DNA of 64,000 bases from JARRKC01 sp963723965. Lineage in GTDB: Bacteria > Acidobacteriota > UBA6911 > RPQK01 > JAPXNP01. The notes under the pieces were generated by a model that saw nothing but the letters and a program-made list of their open reading frames with translations, made no database searches and was not told the DNA's origin. Position numbers and translations under genes: made by a program. The stretch is from assembly GCA_963723965.1 (NCBI GenBank), contig CAVRSV010000011.1:62001-126000 (forward strand). Direction: 5' to 3'. Below are positions 1 through 8,773 of this stretch, piece by piece. How positions within the stretch are numbered: position 1 is the first letter of the stretch; each line of letters opens with the position of its first letter.

Positions 1-2337
1 CTGCACGCCCGCTCCTACGAGGAAGGGCTCGAGCTGTTTCGGCGCTACCAGAAAAACGTCCTGGCAGTGATCTGCGACGTGCGCATTCCGCGCCACGGGC
101 AAATGGACGCCGAAGCCGGGCTCGACTTTGCACGCCTGGCCCGCGAGCACGACCCCGAATTGCCTTTGCTCCTGCAGTCTGCCGAAGCCCAGAATCGCAG
201 GAGTGCCATCGCTCTGGGGGCTCAGTTCCTGGACAAGACGTCTCCCAGCCTGCTCTCCGAGATCCGCGAGTTCCTTGCTTTCAGCCTGGGCTTCGGCGAT
301 TTCATTTTCCGGACGCCCGACGGCCGCGAGTTCGATCGGGCCCGAGATCTGCGCGAACTGGAAGAGAAACTGGCCACGATTCCGGAACAACTGCTCCACT
401 ATCATGCTGCGCACAATCACGTGTCGATCTGGCTGATGGCGCGCAGCGAATTCGAGTTGGCGGAGGAACTGAGACCCAAGAAAGTCTCCGATTTCCCTTC
501 CATGGAGCGCCTGCGGCGTCACCTGATTCACACATTGCGGGAACACCGCGAACGGATTCACCGTGGCGTCGTCTCCGACTTTCTGCCGGATCACTTCCAG
601 GACGACCCGTTCAGCCGGATCGGGGGGGGCTACCTGGGAGGGAAGGCCCGGGGCATCGCCTTTCTTTACCAGACGCTGGCGGACGTGGAACCTGGAGAGT
701 TCTCGGAGCTGCCCGTGCGGGTGCCGCAGACGGTGGTCATCTCGACCGACGAGTTCGACGAGTTCCTCGCCGGCAACGATCTGCGTGAATTCGCCTACGA
801 GTGCGAGGACGATGCCGAGATCTCCGGGCGCTTCCTGCGCGGACGCCTTCCCGAAGCATTGATCGGCCACCTGGGACTCCTGGTCGACCGCTTCGACGCT
901 CCTCTGGCCATCCGATCCTCGAGTCTGCTCGAGGACTCGATGCACCAGCCGCTGGCGGGCATCTACTCCACTTTGATGATTCCCAACGGCGATCCCGATC
1001 CGCACAACCGACTGCGCGAGCTGTGCAGCGCCGTCAAGCTGGTCTACGCGTCGACCTTCTTTCAGAAGGCACGCAAATACCTCCTCGCTACCGGGAGTCG
1101 GGTGGAGGAGGAGAAGATGGCCGTGATCATCCAGCGCGTCGTGGGACAGCAGTTCGAGCGGCGTTATTATCCCCACTTCTCGGGAGTCGCCCAGTCGCAC
1201 AACTTCTACCCCATACCCCCGCAACGCTCCGAGGACGGCATCGTTCACGTGGCGCTCGGACTCGGCAGGCAGGTTGTGGACGGAGGACGGGCGCTCCGCT
1301 TCAGTCCGCGCCACCCCCGCGTGATGCCGCAGTTTGCGGATCCGGAGTCGCTGCTCGACAATTCCCAGCGCAGCTTCTGGGCGCTCGACCTCGATCAGGA
1401 TTTTCCGCCCGCGGGCGCGGATCTCTACTCGACGCTGCGGCACTTCCCGCTGGATGCCGCGGAGGCAGACGGGAGCCTGGCATCACTGGCCAGCGTCTAT
1501 GTGGCTGACGACCAGCGTCTGCGGGACGATCTCCGCCTTCCGGGTCCCCGGGTGATCACCTTCAACAATATCCTGAAACATGGGGCGGTTGCGCTCCCAT
1601 CGACCGTCTCCAAGATCCTGGAGATCACCGAGCGGGGCCTGGCCTGCGGCGTGGAAGTCGAGTTTGCATGCGATCTGGGCGACCTGGGTCGGCGTGTCCA
1701 GCGAGGCCGCGAGAGGCACGGGCCGACCCTCTACCTGCTGCAGCTTCGGCCGTTGGTCAGCCGCCAGGCGATGTCGGAGGTCTCGGGAATCGACCTCGAC
1801 CCCGCGGATCTGATCTGCGCGTCCCGCAGCAGCCTGGGGCACGGCCTGATCCGGGATGTCCACGATATCGTTCTGGTGGATCGGCGGGGCTGGGATGCCT
1901 CGTTGAATCGGGCGATCGCCCGGGAGTTGGGTGAACTCAACTCACTCCTGTTGGCCCAGGGGAGGAATTACGTGCTGATCGGTCCGGGCCGATGGGGCAC
2001 GGCGGACGAATGGCTGGGAATCCCGGTGCAGTGGGCCCAGATTTCCGGCGCGCGGGTCATCATCGAGGCCTCACCTCCCGGCTATGACGTCGATCCGTCC
2101 CAGGGGACCCATTTCTTTCACAACATCACCGCCCAGGGAGTCGGATACCTCATGCTCCCCCCGGGTGCCGAGAAACATGCAGAGGACGGGGAGTACTTTC
2201 TCGACTGGGATTGGCTCGAAGCTCAGCCGCCGAACTGGGAGAGCCGGTACCTCCGACATCTGCACTTCGAGCAGCCCCTGCAGATCGTCCTCGACGGCCG
2301 CAGCGGTCGGGGCCTGATCGGCAAGCCCGCCGGGTAG
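1..2337 (+). CDS. Receiver domain fused to PEP/pyruvate-binding (PPDK-N-like) domain, 5' partial
   Basis: The frame is open from base 1, so the start lies outside the window; 778 codons are visible. Visible residues 1-95 are the second half of a response-regulator receiver: phosphoacceptor Asp26 in ICDVRIP, the Ser60 switch position in LLLQSAE and the conserved Lys79 in FLDK. From about residue 200 follows a PEP synthase/PPDK N-terminal nucleotide-binding domain, with GGGYLGGKARG, the IRSSSLLEDS stretch and the LYLLQLRPL end. The swivelling phosphohistidine domain and the PEP-binding barrel of a full PEP synthase are absent: after LRPL comes a different C-terminal part of about 190 residues containing GPGRWGT and GTHFFHNI. 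Proteins of this layout are usually named only as PEP/pyruvate-binding domain proteins. Phosphorylation-controlled phosphotransfer is inferred; substrate unknown. Confidence 0.85.
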   Translation: MHARSYEEGLELFRRYQKNVLAVICDVRIPRHGQMDAEAGLDFARLAREHDPELPLLLQSAEAQNRRSAIALGAQFLDKTSPSLLSEIREFLAFSLGFGDFIFRTPDGREFDRARDLRELEEKLATIPEQLLHYHAAHNHVSIWLMARSEFELAEELRPKKVSDFPSMERLRRHLIHTLREHRERIHRGVVSDFLPDHFQDDPFSRIGGGYLGGKARGIAFLYQTLADVEPGEFSELPVRVPQTVVISTDEFDEFLAGNDLREFAYECEDDAEISGRFLRGRLPEALIGHLGLLVDRFDAPLAIRSSSLLEDSMHQPLAGIYSTLMIPNGDPDPHNRLRELCSAVKLVYASTFFQKARKYLLATGSRVEEEKMAVIIQRVVGQQFERRYYPHFSGVAQSHNFYPIPPQRSEDGIVHVALGLGRQVVDGGRALRFSPRHPRVMPQFADPESLLDNSQRSFWALDLDQDFPPAGADLYSTLRHFPLDAAEADGSLASLASVYVADDQRLRDDLRLPGPRVITFNNILKHGAVALPSTVSKILEITERGLACGVEVEFACDLGDLGRRVQRGRERHGPTLYLLQLRPLVSRQAMSEVSGIDLDPADLICASRSSLGHGLIRDVHDIVLVDRRGWDASLNRAIARELGELNSLLLAQGRNYVLIGPGRWGTADEWLGIPVQWAQISGARVIIEASPPGYDVDPSQGTHFFHNITAQGVGYLMLPPGAEKHAEDGEYFLDWDWLEAQPPNWESRYLRHLHFEQPLQIVLDGRSGRGLIGKPAG

Positions 2338-2530
2338 GAAAAGCATCCCTGCTTGTCCAGACGCCCCGCCCCTGGCCACCGGCAAAGCCGAAGGTATCGC
2401 CGCAGCTGAGCCGGCCGTGGAACTGCGCCGGATCTGGTAGATTTTGCCCCCTGGACAACCCGGGAAGGGTGTCCCACTCTGCGTTGCCTCTGGACGTCCG
2501 GGGATGGTGGCCCTACGCCCCAAACTTCCA
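2338..2530. repeat. Long direct repeat, copy A
   Basis: This gene-free stretch matches the one at 3957-4140. A 25-base run is identical (2374-2398 against 3998-4022), followed by a second near-identical run of about 50 bases through ccgtggaactgcgccggatc and ttgccccctggacaacc. No gene is evident inside. The two copies bracket the secreted proteins at 2600-3277 and 3309-3956. Confidence 0.8.
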
Positions 2531-2599
2531 CGAACCTTCCTGGCCCTGTAGAATGGGAGTTAAATAGTCGTCATGATATTTACGGGAAGGATAAAACGT

Positions 2600-3277
2600 A
2601 TGCGAAATCTGATGACCGCTCTGGGGCTCCTCTTCATGACACTCGGAGTCACCCTGGCTGCTTCTGCCGACGTGCCGTCCTCGCGGATCGGGGGCAAGTA
2701 TCTGGAAGTTCGTACGGCGGATGTCTGGACGGGGCCCTGTTTCGCCAACGGAGAGGTGAATCTGGTCGGGCGCGAAGGGATGATGGCCTGGCAGGTTGAT
2801 CGCGGGAGCTGGAACGGAGTCCCTCTGGCCGGACTGAAGGTGGTGGTGGTCCTGCGGGCCGATTCGACGCTCGGCGATCCGTACGCTCGCTCGCACAAGG
2901 CGAAGTCGGTGCTCCTGGTTGACAGTTCGGCCACGAACGAGCAAAGTGAAGCTTTGGTGAGCTTTGCGAAGTCCATGGCGGGATCTCTCCTTGGCGACGT
3001 GGTGGCCGTGCGCTCCACTCCGATCGAGATGAAGGTGACCGATGCATCGGGAGTGGCTTCGCTCAAGGCGGGAGACCAGGCCGAACTCGAGACGCGGGCC
3101 CTGAATCACCACGATATGTACTGCGGGAACGAGTTCGTCTATTACCCGCCGTTGACTTCGGTAGCGACGGCGAAACCGGCCTACACGCTCGCCTATCGAT
3201 TCGATGGCAAGGGCTTGGGTGCCACCTGGAGTTGTCCGCTGAAGAGGAGCGCCTTCGTCGGCACTTTTGCCCGTTGA
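2600..3277 (+). CDS. Secreted DUF1326-type protein
   Basis: 225 residues. The ATG at 2600 is preferred because GGAAGG lies about 10 bases upstream and it gives a clean signal peptide (MRNLMTALGLLFMTLGVTL, cleavage near SADVP). The mature part starts with YLEVRTADVWTGPCFANGEV and continues through AWQVDRG and VCGNE/YYPPL-like stretches that I recognise as the DUF1326 family, for which no biochemical function is established. The family often carries paired cysteines; here Cys residues are seen in TGPCFANG, MYCGNE and TWSCPL. It lies 31 bases upstream of another secreted protein in the same direction, probably one transcript. Between repeat copies A and B. Confidence 0.75.
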   Translation: MRNLMTALGLLFMTLGVTLAASADVPSSRIGGKYLEVRTADVWTGPCFANGEVNLVGREGMMAWQVDRGSWNGVPLAGLKVVVVLRADSTLGDPYARSHKAKSVLLVDSSATNEQSEALVSFAKSMAGSLLGDVVAVRSTPIEMKVTDASGVASLKAGDQAELETRALNHHDMYCGNEFVYYPPLTSVATAKPAYTLAYRFDGKGLGATWSCPLKRSAFVGTFAR

Positions 3278-3308
3278 TACCAATTCCCTGGGAAAAGGAA
3301 GGATCTCG

Positions 3309-3956
3309 ATGGTACGACGGCTGTTCCTGGCTCTGACACTCCTGTTGTCCGTGTCGACCTGGGCTCTCGCGGCGGACGTCACGGTGACGACGGGCGACAC
3401 CGCGCCACCGGACGCGGTGTCGGACGCGATCAAGGGTCTGCTGGCGAAGGGCAGTGTTTCGGTCTCTCTCGAAGGCAAGCCGCTGGCCAATTTCTGGTTC
3501 CGCAGTCAACTGGTGGCGGCGTCTCCTCCGTCGACCGAACTGGGCGTGAATTTCGGCCAGGTCGAAGACGGCAGTCTGGTCGGCTTGATTCAGATCGAAT
3601 CCCAGTGGCGGGACTACAAGGAGAACCCGATTGCGCCCGGGATCTACACTCTGCGCTACGAGGTGATGCCGGCGGACGGCAATCACATGGGAGTCGCCAC
3701 GTATCGCGATTTCTTCCTGCTGGTTCCCATCGCCGACGACAAGGATCCCACCAAGACGCTCGGCTTCGAAGACCTCGTGTCCTTGAGCAGCGAGGCGACC
3801 GGAGTACCCCATCCGGCGGTCCTGTCGCTGTTTCCCATTTGGGATGAGGTCTCCGGACCCACCCTGGTCAAGAACGATGTCGACCAGCCGACGCTGGCGG
3901 TGAAGGTGGGCGACGTCGTCTTCGGTCTGGTCGTCGAAGGTCACGGCGAGATCTAG
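3309..3956 (+). CDS. Secreted protein of unknown function
   Basis: 215 residues. The ATG at 3309 has AAGGAAGGAT directly upstream and opens a signal peptide (MVRRLFLALTLLLSVSTWAL, cleavage after LAA). The mature protein contains APGIYTLRYEVMPADGNHMG and YRDFFLLVPIADD, resembling small periplasmic proteins found beside DUF1326-type genes in acidobacteria, but I cannot assign a function. No cysteines, lipobox or further membrane segment are seen. It follows the DUF1326 gene by 31 bases and is probably co-transcribed. Repeat copy B begins at its stop codon. Confidence 0.7.
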   Translation: MVRRLFLALTLLLSVSTWALAADVTVTTGDTAPPDAVSDAIKGLLAKGSVSVSLEGKPLANFWFRSQLVAASPPSTELGVNFGQVEDGSLVGLIQIESQWRDYKENPIAPGIYTLRYEVMPADGNHMGVATYRDFFLLVPIADDKDPTKTLGFEDLVSLSSEATGVPHPAVLSLFPIWDEVSGPTLVKNDVDQPTLAVKVGDVVFGLVVEGHGEI

Positions 3957-4140
3957 GTAGGACGAGCTTCCAGCTTGTCCCGGACGCCCCGAACCCCGGC
4001 CACCGGCAAAGCCGAAGGTATCACCGCGTCTGTGCCGTCCGTGGAACTGCGCCGGATCTGGCAGTTTTTGCCCCCTGGACAACCTGGGAAGGTTGTCCCA
4101 CTCTACGTTGTCCCCTGGACCACGGAAGGTTGTCCTGCCT
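3957..4140. repeat. Long direct repeat, copy B
   Basis: Second copy of the repeat seen at 2338-2530. It starts with a small imperfect hairpin (gacgagcttccagcttgtc, 3961-3979). Both copies, read on the minus strand, open with a similar peptide (LPDPAQFHGR and DTFGFAGG), but the frames are not otherwise gene-like, so I treat this as noncoding repeat DNA. Confidence 0.8.
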
Positions 4141-4142
4141 GG

Positions 4143-5579
4143 CTACGCCCGTGGGCGCAGGACGAGCTCCAGGCCCAGACCGATGGTGACCGTGACCGTG
4201 GTGCCGGCGAGAACGTACCAGGTCCAGGCGACCTCTCCTGAAACCGCCAGTGCCAGCATGGCCACCAGGCCGGCGCTCATGCCGACGAGTCCCGCCGTTT
4301 GACCGGTCCGCCGGCTGAGCAGCCCCAGCAAGAAGATCCCCAGCACGCTTCCCATGGTGACGCTGGTGATCGTCAGGCCTGCCTCGAGGACCTCCCCCCA
4401 GTTGCGGGCGAAGAGCGAGACGACGATCAGGACCACGCCCCAGATGAGTGTAAGCAGACGCGAGGCCGCCAGGTAGTGCTGCTCCGATGCCCCGGGATGG
4501 ATGCGGCTTCGGTAGAAATCGTTGATGAAAGAGGACGACAGCGAATTGAGCGAACTGCTCAGGGTCGACATGGCGGCGGCGAAGATCGCCGCAATGATGA
4601 GCCCCGAGACGCCGGGCGGCATGGCTTCGACGATGAAGATGGGAAAGATGCGGTTGACCTGCTCCAGTTCATGGTGCAGGGGAAAATGCTGGTAGTACAC
4701 GTAGAGCATCACGCCGATGAGCAGGAAGAGCCAGAATTGCAGAATGACGACGACTCCGCTCACGACGAGGGCGATTTGGCTCCGCCGCTTGTCTCCGCAG
4801 GCCAGGTAGCGCTGAACCATCATCTGATCCGTCCCGTGGGTGGCAAAGGTCAGGAAGGCGCCTCCCAGCAGGCCCGCCAGCAGCGTGTAGGGCTGGACCA
4901 GGTTCAGCTGGAGGTTGAAAACCTGGAACTTATGGGCGGCCCCGGCCACGGTGTGGATTTCCTGCCATCCCCCGGGGATCCTCTCCAGGAGGATGACAAA
5001 CGAGAGAATCGCCCCGCCCAGATAGACGAAGAGCTGGATCACGTCGTTCCAGACGACGGCGGTCATGCCTCCGAAGAAGGTGTACACGATCGTGACCGTA
5101 CCGATGATGGCGATGGTCCAGACGTCGGAGATCTGCGTGACCACCGACAACACCAGGGCCGTGGCGAACAGCCGGACGCCGTCGGCGAGGGCGCGCGTCA
5201 CCTGGAAGATCACGGCTGAAAACGCCCGAACTTTGGTGCCGAAGCGGTCGTTGAGGACCTCATACGCGGTCTGCAGTTCGCCGTGAAAGTAGCCGGGAAT
5301 GAGGATCAGGGACACCAGGATCTTCCCAATCAGGTACCCGAAGGCAACCTGCAGGAAGGTCAGATCGCCCGTAAAGGCAATGGCCGGAGCTCCGATGAAG
5401 GTCAGTGTGCTGGTCTCGGTGGCGACGATGGAGAAGGAAATGGACCACCAGGACATGTGACGCCCCCCGAGAAAGTAGTCCCGGGTATCCCTCTGGCCAC
5501 GTCCGACGAGCGTGCCGAAGGTGGCGGTGGCGAGCAGGTAGAGCGCGAGGATCGCATAGTCGAGGTTGGTGAAACCCAT
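4143..5579 (-). CDS. Sodium:solute symporter (SSS family)
   Basis: 478 residues with about 13 hydrophobic membrane segments. The N-terminus (GFTNLDYAILALYLLATA, then GRGQRDTRDYFLGGR and MSWWSISFSIVATETSTLTF) is the standard start of the sodium/solute symporter family, with TFFGGMTAVVWNDVIQ and the HGTDQMMVQRYL segment further on. It imports a small solute driven by sodium across the cytoplasmic membrane. The substrate cannot be told from sequence; sialic acid, sugar or amino acid relatives all share these motifs. Start at ATG 5579; the reading frame ends beside repeat copy B. It is transcribed alone, divergent from the STAS gene. Length is normal for the family (450-550). Confidence 0.9.
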   Translation of the reverse strand: MGFTNLDYAILALYLLATATFGTLVGRGQRDTRDYFLGGRHMSWWSISFSIVATETSTLTFIGAPAIAFTGDLTFLQVAFGYLIGKILVSLILIPGYFHGELQTAYEVLNDRFGTKVRAFSAVIFQVTRALADGVRLFATALVLSVVTQISDVWTIAIIGTVTIVYTFFGGMTAVVWNDVIQLFVYLGGAILSFVILLERIPGGWQEIHTVAGAAHKFQVFNLQLNLVQPYTLLAGLLGGAFLTFATHGTDQMMVQRYLACGDKRRSQIALVVSGVVVILQFWLFLLIGVMLYVYYQHFPLHHELEQVNRIFPIFIVEAMPPGVSGLIIAAIFAAAMSTLSSSLNSLSSSFINDFYRSRIHPGASEQHYLAASRLLTLIWGVVLIVVSLFARNWGEVLEAGLTITSVTMGSVLGIFLLGLLSRRTGQTAGLVGMSAGLVAMLALAVSGEVAWTWYVLAGTTVTVTIGLGLELVLRPRA

Positions 5580-5838
5580 TGGGCGAGCATCATATTACCG
5601 GGTCTCCCCTGATGCAAAAGGCGTACTTGCGCAGCTGAAGATCCCTCGACCGCGCTCCCCTCCGAAATCCGGGGACGGGCCGCCCACCCGAACTCGGTCT
5701 TCGGAAATCCGGCCGGTCTCGACTTGCCTGCCTTGCGCTTCGCCGATTGACACGGCGGTCAAAGGAGAGGAACTTAGGAGTCAAGGGGCGATACCTTTCG
5801 GGAGTATTGCCGGACTGGAATCACCGGGAGGAAAAGCC

Positions 5839-6186
5839 ATGACCATGGAAACCGAATGGGTCCGCGGCGTCGCGGTCGTCACGGTCGAGGGAAAGCTGAC
5901 GGTCGATCATGAGGCCGGCCCGTTGAGCCGGACGGTGCGCGGGCTGGCCGACGAAGGCCGAACCGCGGTCGTTCTCGATCTCGGCGGGGTGGAATACGCC
6001 GACAGCCTGGGGATCGAAGCCATCGTGGCATCGCATGTCAGTCTCTCGAAGAGAGGCGGCCGTCTGCTTGTCACCGGTGTGTCGCCGCGCCTTCGGCATC
6101 TGCTCGACATGACAAGAATCTCGGAGATCCTCGAAATCCATCCGGATCGCACGCACGCGCTCGAAACCCTCTCGACAGACGGGTGA
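5839..6186 (+). CDS. STAS-domain anti-sigma-factor antagonist
   Basis: 115 residues, one STAS domain. The ATG at 5839 has GGGAGGAAAA upstream at good spacing, so the longer upstream frame is discarded. The region VVLDLGGVEYADSLGIEAIV carries the DS-x-G motif, with Ser56 at the position phosphorylated in SpoIIAA/RsbV. In that family the unphosphorylated protein binds an anti-sigma kinase and frees a sigma factor; the phosphoserine form cannot. No partner kinase or phosphatase gene is seen in the window, so the partner is unknown. Confidence 0.85.
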   Translation: MTMETEWVRGVAVVTVEGKLTVDHEAGPLSRTVRGLADEGRTAVVLDLGGVEYADSLGIEAIVASHVSLSKRGGRLLVTGVSPRLRHLLDMTRISEILEIHPDRTHALETLSTDG

Positions 6187-6238
6187 AGCGGCGCGGCTTC
6201 CAACGCGGACACACCCGTGCCCCTCGAGAGTCCCGTGT

Positions 6239-6271
6239 TTGATAATATCGTCACTAAGCTATTTTTATATT
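6239..6271 (+). promoter_or_regulatory. Possible sigma-70 promoter for the NmrA-type gene
   Basis: An AT-rich island in GC-rich DNA holds TTGATA (6239-6244) and, 18 bases on, TTTTAT (6263-6268), followed by tatattaac. It sits 34 bases before the NmrA start codon. The -10 match is only 4 of 6, so this is tentative. Confidence 0.3.
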
Positions 6272-6304
6272 AACAGCGGGTCCAACACTGTAAGGAGCAC
6301 TGCG

Positions 6305-7255
6305 ATGGCTGACGCGAAGATAATCGCGGTTATTGGGGCGACCGGCGCACAGGGCGGTGGGCTGGTCAGGGCGATTCAGAGGGACCAGGCGAGTGGATTT
6401 CGGGCTCGAGCCATCACGCGAAATCCCGACTCCGAAGCGGCACGGGCGCTCTCGCAGTTGGGGGCCGAGGTCGTTCGGGCGGATGTGGATGACTTCGAAA
6501 GTCTGGAGAAGGCCTTTTCGGGAGCCTATGGAGCCTATTGCGTGACCTTCTTCTGGGATCACTTTTCACCCGTCAGAGAACTGGCCGAGGCGAAGTCCAT
6601 GGCGCTCGCGGCACGCAATGCTGGACTCCAGCATGTGATCTGGTCGACCTTGGAGGATACGCGCAAGTGGGTTCCGCTGGGGGACACCCGCATGCCGACT
6701 CTGATGGGCAAGTACAAGGTTCCTCATTTCGATGCCAAGGGAGAGGCCGACGACGCTTTTCGGGAAGCGGGCGTGCCCGTGACCTTTCTGCTGACCTCCT
6801 TCTTCTGGGACAACTTCATCCATTTCGGGATGGGGCCGGCCCGAGGTCAGGATGGGAAGTTGGCCATCACCTTTCCAATGGGCGACAGGAAACTCCCGGG
6901 GATCGCTGCGGAGGACATCGGGAAGTGCGCTTATGGCGTCTTCCGGAAAGGTGCGGACCTCGTCGGCAGAACGGTCGGGATCGCGGGTGAGCACCTGACG
7001 GGGGCCGAAATGGCGGCAGCATTCACGCGGGCGCTGGGCAAGGAAGTGACGTACCAGGATGTGCCTCCGGAAGTCTATCGGGGCCTCGGGTTTCCGGGCG
7101 CCGATGATCTGGGAAACATGTTTCAGTTCAAGCGCGATTTCAACGACTATTTCTGCGGCGTCCGAAATCCGGCCGTAGCGCGGAATCTGAATCCCTCCTT
7201 GCAGACCTTCGCTGATTGGCTGAAGGAGAACAAAGAACGCATCCCGATCAAGTAG
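6305..7255 (+). CDS. NmrA/HSCARG-like NAD(P)-binding protein
   Basis: 316 residues. ATG at 6305 has taaggagc 7 bases upstream and lies at the expected distance from the Rossmann motif IIAVIGATGAQGGGLVRAI (residues 5-23). The order of elements (GATGxQGG, VVRADVDD, HVIWSTLED, TSFFWDNF, EDIGKCAYG, ITGAEM-like GEHLTGAEMAAAF) is that of NmrA-like atypical short-chain dehydrogenases such as human HSCARG/NMRAL1, which sense NADP(H) redox state, and of some quinone reductases. The catalytic YxxxK of classical SDRs is not evident. Single gene; role as redox sensor or reductase is open. Confidence 0.85.
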   Translation: MADAKIIAVIGATGAQGGGLVRAIQRDQASGFRARAITRNPDSEAARALSQLGAEVVRADVDDFESLEKAFSGAYGAYCVTFFWDHFSPVRELAEAKSMALAARNAGLQHVIWSTLEDTRKWVPLGDTRMPTLMGKYKVPHFDAKGEADDAFREAGVPVTFLLTSFFWDNFIHFGMGPARGQDGKLAITFPMGDRKLPGIAAEDIGKCAYGVFRKGADLVGRTVGIAGEHLTGAEMAAAFTRALGKEVTYQDVPPEVYRGLGFPGADDLGNMFQFKRDFNDYFCGVRNPAVARNLNPSLQTFADWLKENKERIPIK

Positions 7256-7486
7256 GCCCCGGTCACTTCTCCCCGGGGAGTTTTTCCCGAGCGAGTGGGG
7301 CCATTGTGTCCGGGTTGAATTCGTTCAGGGCTATTGATCGGCGCGTCCCGATTGGATAGGCTCGTTCCTGTTGGGAGACCCCGGGTCCGAGAGCCGTGGG
7401 CAATCGTCGGGGCGTAGCGGCACCGATCCGTCGAGTTGGCGCCGGTACCGGCAATTCGCGGTGTTTTCGGCAGGGGTGCCTCCAGG

Positions 7487-8502
<1,016 letters not shown>

Positions 8503-8506
<4 letters not shown>

Positions 8507-8637
8507 GAACGCCATCGATGGCGAAGTTCCTGGAACACCGCCCGTGCCACGGCAGCAACGAGGATCAAAGTTGCGATCCCCAGGACTCCGTTGGTGACAT
8601 TCAGCCAGAACGTCTCGAAAACGAACCGTGCGAGCAT
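8503..8637 (-). CDS. Small single-pass membrane protein, 44 residues
   Basis: ATG at 8637 is preceded by GAGAGGGG at 7 bases. The peptide has one strong membrane segment (about residues 14-33, TNGVLGIATLILVAAVARAV) and a basic tail ending RHRWRS, so an N-out/C-in orientation is likely. The frame stays open further upstream to 8874, but that extension has poor composition. The gene is convergent with, and overlaps by four bases, the sigma-54 activator. No family recognised. A role as membrane partner of the activator is only a guess from position. Confidence 0.5.
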
Positions 8638-8773
8638 GGTGTACCCCTCTCGGCTACCCTCGAACACAGAGAGCCTCAGGCGACGACCCAAGTTCGGGTG
8701 GGGGGTCGCTGCATGTACTCCAAATTCCCCTTTACCTTCAGCATCTGCCATTCCCGAGTCGCGTGAGCATCCA

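Noticed and set aside
3063..4082. 339-codon minus-strand frame reaching into repeat copy B
   Set aside because: Overlaps the two secreted genes with signal peptides; its start falls within the direct repeat and copy A gives a similar but unrelated frame.
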